A stretch of DNA of 64,000 bases, taken from NCBI GenBank assembly GCA_028023455.1, contig JAQFVV010013322.1:1-64000 (forward strand), read 5' to 3'. The stretch's first letter is position 1. Each line of letters opens with the position of its first letter. The DNA is from Epiperipatus broadwayi. Taxonomy: Eukaryota > Onychophora > Udeonychophora > Euonychophora > Peripatidae. This document shows positions 12,840 through 25,459 of this stretch, one piece after another. The translations under genes were made by a program, and so were the position numbers. Under the pieces are notes generated by a model. That model had not been told where the DNA came from. It searched no databases and worked only from the letters and a program-made list of their open reading frames with translations.

Positions 12840-14340
12840 ATGTTTCTTTGTTATTTGTGATAATATTTCTATTTTTCCAAATCTTCAGAACTTCTTTTTT
12901 CATTTTTTTTATTTCTTCTTTTTCCTTTGACTTTTTCTTTTTTAAATACTGCCAATATTAAGTCATTTTTATGATAAGATAATTATGATTTATTTTGATT
13001 ATTATTATTAAAATTCTGATATGAAGGGTTTCTTATTTTCTTGTATATAGTTTCTCATGCTTATGGTATTTAGTAAGCCATCAACCTGTTCTTTTGTTCA
13101 TCCAACATCCACCTTCACCATTTGCTCTACTCTGTTTGATAGCTTGCATCTTATTTTTATTATTTAGCCTTCTGATAATGCACATACCATCTCCTTAAGC
13201 AATCTTGCATCTCTTCTGGAAGACTTGATGTTTAATGCTAATCTCATGTTTTTTTAGTCTATTGCATCGTTATAAGTACATAGTCCAATAAACAATAAAT
13301 TCTTCTTGTCCTTTGAATATCATTGTAAATTATTTTTTTAATTCCAATCTCTGCATCTCAGTTAATTCATTCAATAAAGATAGTTTCCAAGTTTCCCCAA
13401 TGCTTCCTAAGTTTCTTTTCACAGCTCCTCTGAACACTTTGATTCTCATAAAGACACAGGCATTTCTTCACTTCACTATTTTGATCTCTTTTAGACTGTT
13501 ACATTGGCTCTAGTTTTGTTTTGTTAGTATTTATGCTCAAGATATCTGCCTCTTTTTTCAGTTTATCTAAGTTTGATGCCTTGTATTATGTCACTTTCTT
13601 AAGGTATATGTATCTTAATTACAATTTTTATAGACTCACATTTCTTTTTCTGTTCTTGAAATTTTTTTATCCATTCTCCTTACTCTTACCTTAAACTAAT
13701 CTATTTTGCTTTATATTCAACATGTTTGCAAGTGTCTCATCATTTAATCTTGAATATTTTTTATTTTTTCTATATTTTGCATAATACTATTCTTATATGT
13801 AAAATTATGCTTATCTAACATTTCAGTTACTTTTATTTTTCTTGCTTTATTTTTTTTAAGGTTCACTTTAAATTTTTACTATGATTTCCATTACCATTTG
13901 GTTTCTTTTCTGTGTGATACTTTTTCTAAACATTCATGCATTTTCTTCAAATTTTTCCTAATGCTAACAAGATTTTTAATTCTCAATATGATTTGCTGCT
14001 TTTATTTTGTTTTTTTTTTTTTTGTTTCTATTTTTCATTTTTTTTCAATGCTGTTTTTATTTTTATTTTATCACACAACTCTTTTAATATTGTTTCTACT
14101 TCTTCATACATTTTAATACTGTTTCTGTTTTGCTTTTATTTTATCCCAGCTTTGTTTGGTTTTTAGGTCTTGTATTGTTTCAGAAATCACTGTATTTGGG
14201 TTGGGACCTGACTTTTTTTTATTTCAATGGTTTATCTATGTTTTCTTGTATTACATTTCCTTTTAATATCATTTACATCTAAAAAATTTTTAAAGATTTC
14301 TTGCAATTATAGTCAACATTTGTGATGACTTTTTTTAAAT
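12840..14340 (-). other. Strongly T-rich strand, possibly a decayed LINE read from the minus strand
   Basis: For about 1.5 kb the + strand is dominated by T with many TTTCTTTT blocks, so the minus strand is A-rich, as the sense strand of many LINEs is. Read on the minus strand, short stretches look protein-like and lysine-rich, for example EEVETILKELCDKIK near 14080 and a WMLDEQKNRL stretch near 13110, broken by many stops. No RT or endonuclease motif survives, so a retroelement origin is only a guess. Plus-strand frames here are phenylalanine-rich shadows. Confidence 0.2.
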
Positions 14341-17159
14341 TTCTTACTAAATATAATTCAAGATAATTAAAATTTTTTTAGCTCATCAGTCTTTTAATTA
14401 ATTATTTTGATTATTAGTCTGAAAAGATACAGCATATATTTTATTGGTTTTACATAATGTACAATTGATAAAAGTTCTAATAATAACTCTGCTAAAACAA
14501 CCATTTAAGTAACTCTTTTGCTGAACAACTTTTCATTTTGAATGTCTTATATTGTTCCCAATTTCAAAAACAAATCAATAAGAATTATGAACTTCAAATA
14601 TCCTATAACTACTTTGCATTTATCAAATTTGATAAATACCTAATTAACTTTATCTTTTATTATGGGATTTTCTAATTTGAAAATATTTTCTAGAAATGTT
14701 TTGCAATTGATATTATCAAAAATAAAATTAATCACATCTTTTTGTATCAAAATTAAACTTAAAGTATAGACAATTTTTATCATTTCTTTTGCAAAGAAAA
14801 TACGTCTTCCTTTCCTTTTTTTTTTTTTTTTTAGAGTTAAAATTATATATATATAATAAAATATTACAATGTTAATTATTCTCATAACAGACATATAAAA
14901 GTGTATATTTTAATTAAAATTTCTGTTACTGCCATATATATGCCAAGCTGCTATCTTTGCCATACTAAATTATTTAATTTTTGCTTATATTAAATGATAT
15001 TATAAAGTATGGGAGTGCCATAATTAATATTTATATATGGTTTATTAAGTCATCTTTTTTTCCATTTTTATTTATTTAAATTTTTATACATATTTGAATG
15101 GTTAACTTTTAAATGAATGAAATAATGGTAGTAATCAATATAAATAGCGATATTAGTGCATATAATTTAACTATGAAATTAAATCTTTCACTGAAAAAAA
15201 ATATCCATATGTGAATTTTTATGTGACATGGCTTATTTAAAATAGAGTCCGACTATTCAAAATTTTGTTACTTTATATAAAATTACCTATTATCAACTAC
15301 AGAATAATGGATTTTATTTATTTAAATAATAGAATTATTTATTGTAAACTAATCTTATATCTTTACCATACTGATTGCATATATATATATAGTTAAAAAA
15401 CTGTGTGCGTAGATCTGAATAATCTGCTGTTTGCTTCAAGTATATATAAATATATGTAATTAAAAGGGATTTGAATTCAGACTTTGAACGATAAATTCAG
15501 TATTTACAATATACTTGTTTTAAATATTTATATGTATATATATAATTAAATGATAATACAAAGCTAATTTTATTATTTATTACTTTTAGATTCATTATCT
15601 ATATAAAAATGATTTAACTGATTGCTTTATTTTTTACTTTTCTTTTCTATCTATCTCTTATCAAATGATAGCATTAAGTTAGTTAATCTTCCATAGCATG
15701 ACCATTAGTGACATATCCAAAAAGACATTTTTTAATGCTTGGTAGATAAGTGTCATTTAGCTATAAAGTCACAAAAGATGCTCCCTGGGGCTTGGATTCG
15801 AGTTGAACATAAGTTGATATGTTACCATTTATCAAAAACTAGTGCTAGAATCAACGAGTTCATTTCTGTGAACTTAGATTTGATCATTAGGAATTAATAG
15901 TTTTTATGAAAAAGCATTTAAGAAAACGATTCTTTGGGGACGAGATGATAGTGGAAAAGATTGATCTTTTTACCTTGTAGTCAGATAATATTATTAGAAA
16001 TTTAAAAATAGTAGCTAATACTGCTTTTTTTAATTGATTTCTTTCTAATTATACTCTTGTGTATTTTTATATTTTGTTGTGATCTAAAAATTTTTAAGTT
16101 TACAACTATCAATAAAGTTTACAATATATTTATATTCAAAATAATTCATATACTTTTTATGATTAAAAATATTCAAAATTTCTGTTATATGATATATGTA
16201 TATGTACAGGGAGTGGCAAATGACGGTCCCCTACAGATGCTTTTTGTATAAATTTAGTGTTCAAACTAGCTTTCACTTTTTTAAAAACTAGTTTACTCAG
16301 TTGAAGAGTAACTTAAATAAAATTACAATTTTTTATATTCGCAAATATTAATGTGAAATCTTTTTTGAATTGTCTACAGTTTAGAATTTGGTTCTGACGA
16401 GTAATTGATTGGAAAGAATATGACAAATAAACTCGTTGAAATCCATAATTATTGTTAAAGTTTTCACCATGGATCGAATTTTAGATAGTTATATATCTTA
16501 TACAAACGTTACTGATTTAATTGAATATTTTAAATGATTGTTGCACTGTTTATCATGAATGGTTGTTTATATTACAATAATCGATTTCTTTTCTACAAAA
16601 ATCTGAGTCCTTGTCAGGTAAACTTACATTATATTTTTCAGCAAACAGCTCCTATGTCATTTAATTTTTGTATAAAATTCACATTTGTTTTCTGATATCA
16701 TTTTATAAGTTATATTAAATCAATCTATAATTTGAAAATATATCTTTAATTGTAAAGAAAAACATAAATATAAAATTAGGATACAAACTTTTGACATACT
16801 GATTGGTGAAATGAATGTTTTCACAAGCAGAAGATGTTTTATAAATCTATTTTTGTGAGCACATAGGTTTAATAAAATAAAATTGAAGTCACATACTAAT
16901 TTTTTAATAAGATAACACTTCTCCTCAATTGCATAGAGTAATCGTATGGTTGTATCATATGGTTTCTGAGTAATTTGGCTTTAAGAAAACCCTTCTATAG
17001 GGATAGTACTTTTAATATTTCATCACAATTGATATTACTTTTTTTTAATTTTCATAGATAACCTAATTACTCTTTGATGATGATTGTTACATGTCAATAT
17101 GAGTTTGGTATATGAAAATTCTATGTGATGGACAGTATTATATGATAATTTTTACTCCC
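14341..17159. other. Gene-free AT-rich stretch
   Basis: Contains a 16-base poly-T at about 14817 and several short TA runs (14847, 15380, 15535). Nothing coding is recognised. A short less AT-rich phrase at 16205-16235 is isolated. Confidence 0.5.
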
Positions 17160-17830
17160 AAATAAATCCATATTAAGAAAAGAGATCAAGCACACAAGTA
17201 ATGTCTTATTAATAAAAAGGTTATAGTAATATCACTGTAAAAAGAAACATGCATCAAATAAAAACACACCAAGAAAGAATAAAAAGCAAATGTTTTTGCT
17301 AGGGTATCTAAAAAAACACAATAAAATTTGACATGTACTGAGGTGTTATGACACAAAAACAACATTCTCCTGTGAAATAAAAATTAATAGCATTCTAACC
17401 AAACCTATAGAATTAATATTTTTAGAAGCTCTAGCCTATGAGATCCCATGTTGAATAAATCAAATCACATTCATAGGAAAGAGTATTAACCATATATGTG
17501 CTAGAAGAGATGAACATATTAATGCAGTAAAAACCTTTCAACAACTTCAGAAATTACTTGCCATGCTCTAGACACTGGCCATGCATGAACTGGTCAAATA
17601 TTAAAATCATATTTACATGTAACATTCATCATCAAAGGATATTTACAGAAGTTGTAGAAATATTTAAAAACCCAAATCCTATTAACAAAGATGATGAAAC
17701 ATTAAAATTACCATCCATATGAGAGAGTTCTCTCACATAATTAAAAGAAACTAGCATTTAAGCCAAACTAGAAACCATGCGATACAATTATTATCTCTGC
17801 ATCAACCATGAGATTAGTTTTCCAGTCGAG
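17160..17830 (+). pseudogene. Heavily decayed PLE GIY-YIG endonuclease
   Basis: Across several frames the + strand keeps fragments in PLE order. An FIGKSINHICARRDEH-like block near 17480-17520 corresponds to the YIG motif and the conserved R..EH. It is followed by a DETLKLPSIWE-like block near 17690-17725 that matches the end of PLE proteins. Stops and frameshifts lie between, so no product is possible. It is an older copy than the pair at 5788-7542 and is closer to that family than to the RT-bearing copies at 20-22 kb. The reverse transcriptase part is not visible upstream. Confidence 0.55.
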
Positions 17831-18045
17831 AGCAAGTATTATTTTGTTGAAACATCAATATGTTAGTTTAATTTAATTTTATTAAACATGTATGCTTTGA
17901 AAAGCATGATTTATAATATATACACATTTACTTTATTTCTGTTATATTTTTAGAAACACTTATTTTCAACAAAATCCTTTGTAAATATTTTTATTAGACT
18001 AGTAATTATTAACTTCATTTAATTTCAGATGTATATATAATAAAG

Positions 18046-18079
<34 letters not shown>

Positions 18080-18162
18080 AATTCTAATGTTTTCTCTGAT
18101 AAAAGATGTCATATTATTATTACTATTTGCGGGATATTCCGTGTAGTGAAAAAGCTAAATGC

Positions 18163-18198
18163 TGACGTTTCAGTACAATATCAAGTACCTTACTCAGA
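18163..18198 (-). ncRNA. Hammerhead-like module, left arm
   Basis: Minus-strand copy of the module at 18252-18285, with CTGAGTA in place of CTGAGGA. The GTAC/GTAC stem and GAAACGTC are kept. Confidence 0.45.
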
Positions 18199-18251
18199 GT
18201 GTCCTCTTTCTCAAATCACATGAATTCTTATGATTTGAGAAAGAGGACGCT

Positions 18252-18285
18252 CTGAGGAAGGTACTTGATATTGTACTGAAACGTC
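18252..18285 (+). ncRNA. Hammerhead-like module, right arm
   Basis: CTGAGGA (18252-18258) matches the CUGANGA core. GGTAC (18260-18264) pairs with GTACT (18273-18277, one G-U), and GAAAC (18278-18282) then GTC follow. The unpaired A before the stem and absence of a clear stem III loop make activity uncertain. The order and spacing match hammerhead motifs known from PLE ends. Confidence 0.5.
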
Positions 18286-18600
18286 AGCATTTAGCTTTTT
18301 CACTACACGGAATATCCCGCAAATAGTAATAATAATATGACATATATATATATATATATATAAATGATGATTTCCATCTTTTAGTTTTTCACCCTTTTTA
18401 TTCATGCCCATAATTTTATTTACAGTTAAATGAAACTTGGCCTAACAAAAGAAGCCTGATTGATTGAAGTGCATCTTAGAAGCTAATCATACATCTTTGT
18501 TATTGTCTTAAACCAATAATTGTTAACTCTCTATCTCTCTTAATATCTAGGTTCTCTATCATTATTAATAATAATGTGAAAATGCTAAAACAGAGATTAA

Positions 18601-18986
18601 ATATATTAAATGAACTTAATTGTAAATTAGTGATCAGGCTAATGCACTTTACAGATTTTAAACTATACATAAATGAATATTCTTATTCTCAAACACAAGA
18701 TAAAGTCTTTATGAAAAGATAGAATGAATCCATCTATCTTTTCAACCAAATGTTTAAGTATGAGCCAATCTTAAATGTTTGGAGCTGAGAGCATGAAGAT
18801 ATTAAGCAGTCACTTTAAATTACTTTATTATGCTTTTCATAAAGACTTTATCTTGTGTTTGAGAGAGTATTCATTTATAGTTTAAGATCTGTAAATCACA
18901 TGTGGTGTATAAATAAATACCTTATTATATAAAGGCTTAAGTAAACTGAATGTACTCTGTCTACTTAAGTTCATTTAACATATATA
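18601..18986. repeat. Foldback repeat, ~385 bp
   Basis: Outer arms mirror each other (ATTAAATGAACTTAA at 18605 against TTAAGTTCATTTAA at 18965). A long inner pair also matches: 18657-18720 against 18832-18898, sharing a CAAACACAAGATAAAGTCTT-like block. The centre holds two further small hairpins (18714-18742 and about 18740-18782). No protein is encoded. It may be a MITE or another head-to-head element pair. Confidence 0.6.
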
Positions 18987-19032
18987 ATTTTTGTTGTAAT
19001 ATTTTCATATATAAATATTGATAGTATTATTT

Positions 19033-19180
19033 TCGGGAGCTTACTTATTCTAAAAATATAACAGCTAAATAGCTGACATTTCAGTACAATAATAAGTTCT
19101 TTCCTTAGAGCTTCTTTCTCAAATATCCTGAATGGTCAGCTATTTAGCTATTATATTTTTATTACACAGAAGCTCCTAGT
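19033..19180. mobile_element. Short PLE family A 3'-end palindrome
   Basis: AGCTAAATAGCTGACATTTC at about 19061 mirrors TGGTCAGCTATTTAGCT at about 19132. The outer parts CGGGAGCTTACT and GAAGCTCCTAG also pair. The left half contains the family A GAAAC-type module on the minus strand, diverged (CTAAGGA box). This is a smaller relative of the palindrome at 18107-18342, and (TA)n follows at 19231-19245. Confidence 0.55.
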
Positions 19181-19301
19181 AATAAAACTATGAATTCATC
19201 ATTTATTCATGAGAATTTTAGAATTAATATATATATATATATATAACAAGTTATAAATTTCATAACTTGCTTTTATACTTGCATTTTATGATCACTATAT
19301 C

Positions 19302-19401
<100 letters not shown>

Positions 19402-19944
19402 GTTCTTACTATTTTAAAAGTTATACTAATCCTTATCTCCATTATTGTAATTATAAACATTAAAAGTATAATTACACAATTGATATGTAATGGTTACTAG
19501 GTTTTATAGGGTATATTTGTATTTTTACCCATATAAATGTGAAAAAGATTTTGTTTATTACTGAACCACTGTAAAAGTTATAATTATAAAAAAAATTATA
19601 ACCTTCTAAACCTATTACTATACTATATTTCTCATTGCTTTTAATTTAAAACTAAACTTAACTTTAAAGATAACAATCACTTTTTAATATATATTGTCTT
19701 TAATTTAAAAACAATTAAACTTCACACTTTTAGTTAATGTTTTAAAACTGTTTATGTACAATTTCAATTAAAACTATGTTTGGATTTTTTTTTTTTCAAA
19801 CAATGCTCTTGTTTACATTATTAAATAAAAAATATTTCTATAGTTTTCAATTTTCATTCACTATATCCGATAGTAAACTATATATGTATAATAACAATTA
19901 GATTAATAAATATAATGATTTTAACTATTATATATAATTTTTCA

Positions 19945-21308
19945 ATCTGCAGAATTACTTTTGGTCAATTTCTTAACTCTCCTCAACTGCCGTTAAATTC
20001 AAAGAACACAGTAGAAGCAAACATTATCAACTTCAATTCCATGAATGATTAAGTTTAATATGAGCAGCTTGTCTGTTAATTATATTCATTTTATTTCTAT
20101 TTATTAAAATTGCCTCATTCATTTTTCTTTTATTATGGTTTCTCTCTTCATGAAGAATCTTAACACTTTAGATATCAAATTTAAATTTATATTTACATGT
20201 CCTTTCATGATCCAAGAAAACTGAAGCAGTCATTAAATGATTATTATTGTTCCTTTTCATATGCTTGTATAACAAAACATGCTCCTTTAATCTTTTTTCA
20301 ATACTACATTTTTAATTTATCAATATAAGACAATATATGTCCACAAAGATTTTTATAAATACAACATCATTTTTCTCCTTGACAGGTATGCCATATTTAA
20401 ATTTAATCACTAACTTATTAATGTTATTTGTAACACAAAATTAAACATTAAGCAGATTCTTATATATATTCTTAAAAAATTTCACTTGACCATTTGAAAT
20501 ATATGGAATAGATATCCATTTTTTTATTATCAATCTTAAATCCTTATAACTTTTTCTAAATTGACATAACATATTGTTAATGTGTTCAATCTTAAAACCA
20601 ACTTCAAGCAAATCCTTGAAAAATATCTCAATATTTTGTAATTTATCACACTGTAATGACATAATTTTTCATTACAAAATAAAAAAATTTTATAACTTGC
20701 CATCTTATGCATAAATGGTACTTTTGATTTATAATTTATATATTGCTTTTTGAAATGGTTTGATTATTAATTTATAACTTAACATACTATTATCTCTTGA
20801 AATAATTAAATCCAAATATTTAATACTTTTGTCCTGTTCCTTTTCAATAATCCATCTTAAGCTATTCAAATTATTTAACTCCTCTACTAGCAAGTTTATA
20901 GTATTGGTATTTTCACAACAAAAACATCAACCACATATCTTTTCTAAATTTTAATTTCTTTAAATATACACATATCTAAAATACTACTCTCATATGTAGA
21001 CAAAATAAAATAATAAACTGGTGAAATAACAAGCAGATTTTAGACATTTTATAATATCTACCTTCAAAATAGGCAATAATGTTATCATTAAAAAGTTTTA
21101 AAGAATCAGAACCAAATTTTATCACATATTGACAAACATCTTTACTTTTCAATACATATTCAATTATTTTTATGGAATCCATTCTATCAGTAGACCATAT
21201 ATTTCTATTACATATAATGAAGCAATAATATTACTCTCATCAATCACTATATTTTTAATTCTATCTACAAAATCAAAAGATGAATCAATAGTATTTGCCA
21301 AAATACTA
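19945..21308 (-). pseudogene. PLE family C reverse transcriptase plus nuclease, left copy
   Basis: Read on the minus strand from the centre. An RT portion includes NIIAYFEGRYYKM (about 21080-21050), the region before the active site. Near 20926-20938 comes RYVVDVFVV, where PLEs have RYVDDVF: the first catalytic aspartate is lost. Then come a YLDLIISRDNS block near 20790 and a stretch at 20662-20441 containing CDKLQNIEIFFKDLLE. Past a frameshift is a region similar to 25577-25798, with FLDHERTCKYKFKF, HEERNHNKRK and INRNKMNIINRQ. This is the C-terminal half of the GIY-YIG nuclease, ending near 20060. Multiple stops and frameshifts make it non-functional. The family assignment rests on the order of the RT and nuclease blocks. 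Confidence 0.65.
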
Positions 21309-21344
21309 AAAACTATTGTAATAGCTTACTAAAGAATTTTTAGA

Positions 21345-22372
21345 ATTTGGAGAAAATACTATTGCTTCATCTTTTGATTTTATAGATAAAATTAAAATGT
21401 AGTGATTGATAAGGATTATAATATTGTTTCATTAAATATGACAGAAATATATGGTTCTATTGATAGAGTGGATTTCATAAAATTAATTGAAATATGCATT
21501 AAAAAGTAAAAGTGTTTGGAAATATGTATTAAAATTTGTTATTGATACTTTAAAATTTTTTGATGATAAGCATTTGTTGCTTTTTTTGAAGATGAATATT
21601 ATAAAATGCCTAAATATCATGCATTAAAAAGTAAAAGTATTTGTAAATATGTGATATGTTTAAGTACCATGCATTAAAAAGTAAGGGTGTTTGTAAATAT
21701 GTGATAAAATTTGTTATTGACACTTTAAAATTTTTTGATGATAACATTGTTGTTTTTTTTGAATGTGGATATTATAAAATGCCTAAATGTTGGCCTATGG
21801 TCTGTGCCTATTATTACACAAGTTTGCAATTTTGTTTTGTCTACATATGAGAGTAGTATTTTAGATATGTGTACTTTTAAAGATATTAAAATTTACAAAA
21901 GGTATGTGGATAATGATTTTGTCTGTGGAAATATCAATATAATAAATTTGCCTGTATAGGATTTAAATTATTTGAATGGCTTGAAATGGACTATTAAAAA
22001 GAAGCAGGATAATAGTATTAAGTATTTGGATTTAATTATTACAAGAGATAATAGTATATTAAATTATAAATTAATAATCAAACCATTGCAAAAAAGGGGA
22101 TATATAAATAATAAATCAAAAGTACCAATGAGGCATAAGATGGCATGTTTTAGACCTTTTTTGTTTTGTAATAAAAAATTATGTCATTACCAGTATGATA
22201 AATTAAAAAATATTAAGATATTTGCCAAGGAATTGCTTGAAATGTTTTATATGATTAAACAGATTAACATTAGGTCATGTCAATTTAAAAAGAGGTATAA
22301 GGATTTAAAGGAGTTGAAGATTGATAATAAAAAATTATATCTATTCTATATATTCTATGAAATTTTTTGATA
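21345..22372 (+). pseudogene. PLE family C reverse transcriptase, right copy
   Basis: The plus strand reads the same RT blocks outward from the centre. At 21787-21914 one frame gives NFVLSTYESSILDM and then YKRYVDNDFV: the second catalytic aspartate of YVDD has become asparagine. At 21972-22370 an open frame of 132 residues carries LKWTIKKKQDNSIKYLDLII (the post-active-site block) and the linker SKVPMRHKMACFRPFL. The start of that frame is only a local methionine. The copy ends at the (TA)n after FYEIF, so the nuclease domain is absent. The region before the active site is disturbed by an internal tandem duplication at 21494-21790. Confidence 0.65.
21494..21790 (+). repeat. Internal tandem repeat within the family C RT
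   Basis: A phrase beginning ATGCATTAAAAAGTAA and running through TTTGTTATTGA, TTTTTTGATGATAA and ATTATAAAATGCCTAAAT occurs at about 21494-21617 and again at 21668-21790. A 45-base partial third copy sits between them (21619-21657). The left arm of the palindrome has the sequence once, so the duplication followed formation of the inverted pair or happened during it. Confidence 0.8.
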
Positions 22373-22389
22373 TATATATATTGAAATGA

Positions 22390-25300
22390 TAACTTTCCAG
22401 GCCCCTATCATTTCACCATCAAACCTAATGACACTCTCATCTGTGCTAAGTTCGAACCTATTTAAATGTTAATAAATTTAAAATTCACTCATGTCTGTAT
22501 AAACAGTATTATATATTTACGTGCAAACAAACGCTATAATTAGATAGGATTAGTAAAATTATAGCGTACTAAATTTATTTAATATTTCTAAAAATGTTCG
22601 GTATATTATTTAAGTTAAGAGTAAATTATTCATTTTGTTGTTTAATATTGTAATTTCGTATGTGGATATATAATCTGTGCTATATAGAAGAAAGACATGA
22701 TTTAAAATATGTAAAAGCCATTATCTAAAAATAATATTAAATGTCTTTAAAAATTGTTAAAAGATTTCTTGTTTTAAATATATTTCAGGGAAAAGCTTCT
22801 CGAAAATATATTTAAAAGCTATATCAAAGTATGTTTGTAAATTATTTTAAATAAATATGTTAGAAAGGTTTGCATTTTCTAAAAAATGTTAAAAGGTTGT
22901 TTTTTAAAAAAAAGAGTTTCTATTATATGTAAGATTAAAAATAAAAGCTGGTCAAGTAATTAAAAAGATTTCTGGTTGTAAACAAGTGTCATTAACGACC
23001 ACACCTGAAATTCGTAAAAAGTAAAACTAGTTCAAAATTTACCAATTAAAATCTCCTTAGATAAGATTAAGTTATTTTAAAATCTAAATTGGACAATTGT
23101 TTGCAACGAAAAATCTTAATTATAATAATAGCTTATGGAATGTTTCTAACATAAGTTATCTAAGATCTGGATTATAAATTGAAAAATATTTAATTAAATT
23201 CCTGAGTTTAGTGAGTCTTGAGGTGATAGATTCCGATAAGGAAAATATATAAATACTCTGTATTTTAACAAAAGGGAGAGCCATATTGTTAGTGAGAATT
23301 GCAGCTAGTCTTCACAATTGTTAATGTTTAATATGTCCGGCTAAAAGCAGGCATCTTGTTGCTGTTATTCTGCGGGAGAACGGGGTTTCTCTCGTCAAAA
23401 TGCCTAAACCACCAACATGCTGCTAGCAGAGATAAGCCTGACAGAATGGGAAAGATGATGCCACCAGCCACCCAGTCAAACTAAACCAAACCAACAGCCA
23501 AGAACTTGCAGTCCAGATAAATAATACCGGTACCATTTTATTTTTCAAACTGCAGAGCTCTGTGTAATTCTTTATGTAAATATATCTATATAAGTTAGCT
23601 AACTCTCTTTTTAAAATAATGATAAAGCTAAATGTAATCAAAACTTAAAATCCATTTAATATATTTTAAATATGTCAATTGCTATCAAAATTTAATGTGT
23701 TAAAGTTTAAATAATCTGACTTATTTATATTTCCTTTCATTTAAAGTATATTATAAGTGTCTAATTTAAAGTTAAATCACTGTGGTTGTGTCTATATTTC
23801 TTTGCTTATTTTAATTAAATGCTTTTATAATTTATATGCCAATATTTCGAAACAGTGGGCACTTAATTTCATGTTTTAAGAAGATATTAATTGAAAATCT
23901 TCATGTAATTTGTTTATAGCGTCAACTTTCTGTGCTGTTTCAAAATTCTATTTTTTTTTTTTATTATTTAAATGATTTAATATGTGAAATGTGGCTCTAT
24001 TAATCAACCATTTAAAAACTTAACCTTATAGTTTTATTTAGAATTAAATTTAGCCTTGATCATATTTATAAGTATATTTGACATTTAAATTCTTAAGTCC
24101 ATAGAAATATACTTTCCCTCCTTAAATATTTATTTTCTATAAGTAACTTAATAGATCAAGCATGTCAAAGTACAGATGTAGTAATATTCCCTTTTGTAGC
24201 ATAGACGTTTATTATCAGGCTACACAAGAGTTGGTCCCAATTTGATAGAGCTAATATGCTATTAACTCGTATTTCATAGTATGAAATATACTATTCTTTG
24301 CTTGGCAGATGTGATATTATTTTATAAAATTATTCTCGTTTTGCTGCTATACGTAATATACATATATCAAGATGGAGCTATGGCATTGCCAGCACATCTT
24401 CTCTTATAGGGTATAGCAGTAGCGAAGCCTGAGCCAAGGCCAGGTTAGCATGTAAGTCCCTCACCATTCCTAAACACAATGTTCCTTTTCACGCAGCATT
24501 GCAATCGGTTACAGGGTACCGGCGTTTGTCGCAAGAACCCTGAAGTTATTTCATCTATCTGCAGAGTGACTTTTCCTATTATTGTTTACCTGTGTTTTAG
24601 CACATTGGTAAAATCTTATTTCAGCCAACTCTCCCACCTTAATTAACATAATGCTTTCAGCATTCTGAAATTATCTCTCGAAAGCCATGTTTGATCAATC
24701 ATTACTGGAGCTGGTTTATGTGCTCATTATTAAGTCATATTGTATATTTTAGTAAATGAATTCATGATCAAAGTTCAATATAATTATTTATATAACAGCC
24801 ACCAATATAATACGGTTTGGCTTCACGTGATATATAGACATAATGTAGTGATTTGATTATGTATTAATTGTAAAGCAATCATAATATGGGCATATGTTAA
24901 AGCCATGTATGAAAATTAAATGAAATTATTTATATAAAGCTATTTTGAATTGTATATAAAAAGAGAATGTGTTCTCTTATCCACCCAATGTTTGTGTACA
25001 TTCGATGCTGAAATGTGTAAAACTTATCAAGTTCATGCCAATTGTAAATAAATATATAATTAATTTAATGTATTTCGTTCTCTGTCTAGTTATTGATCTA
25101 ATTCAATCCAATTCTAATTATTATTTATAGTCTATATATGTGAAAACTATGCATTAAGTTAAATTAGATTAGTGATATATTTTAGTCAATTAAGAACCTT
25201 TCTTTTATTCATCAGAGTCTTATTGCATCTCCGTGACCTATGTCGGCCATGTGGAAAGAGGTATACTACATGTAATTTCAAGGTGGTCATTCGTAGGGTC

Positions 25301-25435
25301 TTGAGTCTTGGAATCCTGGCTCACGAGTTGAAGTGTGGTCAGACTTGGGATGTCACAGTCCTAGTCTGGTCAGCTTCTGTCTCTTTTGCTTGGATTCTGA
25401 ATTCTGTTATGCGAATGTACAAACTTGACTGTTAC
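22390..25435. other. Unassigned stretch with three less AT-rich islands
   Basis: Mostly AT-rich and featureless. Three islands stand out by higher G+C: about 23330-23530, 24370-24560 and 25200-25435. None gives a recognisable protein on either strand, and none folds obviously as a tRNA. The third island ends with TGTTACA directly against (TA)n at 25436. The TTACA-plus-(TA)n junction recalls the end at 56134. Confidence 0.4.
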
Positions 25436-25456
25436 AATATATATATATATATATAA
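25436..25456. repeat. (TA)n tract
   Basis: About ten TA units at the 5' break of the PLE family C fragment. Confidence 0.9.
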
Positions 25457-25459
25457 AGA

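Larger units (their letters stand above)
18049..18361. mobile_element. 236 bp palindrome of PLE family A 3' ends between (TA)n tracts
   Basis: 18107-18342 is a near-perfect inverted repeat with ~115 bp arms and a spacer of about ten bases near 18225. Each arm is the terminal 3' region of a PLE family also seen at 19033, 28035 and 58599, with a CTGAGGAAGG / GAAACGTCAGC module. The 3' ends point outward, with (TA)n at 18049-18076 on the left (30 bp away) and directly adjoining on the right at 18342-18361. No coding sequence remains. Both members were truncated to about 115 bp. Confidence 0.75.
19945..22372. mobile_element. Head-to-head inverted pair of Penelope-like element family C with RT domains
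   Basis: A palindrome centred near 21325 joins a minus-strand copy (19945-21308) and a plus-strand copy (21345-22372). Both begin in the reverse transcriptase near the centre, so 5' ends meet and 3' ends face out. The left copy reaches through the nuclease region. The right copy stops after the linker and runs straight into a short (TA)n at 22371-22381. The arms are clearly diverged, with separate stops and indels. The same family occurs as a third fragment at 25460-26045. Confidence 0.75.
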
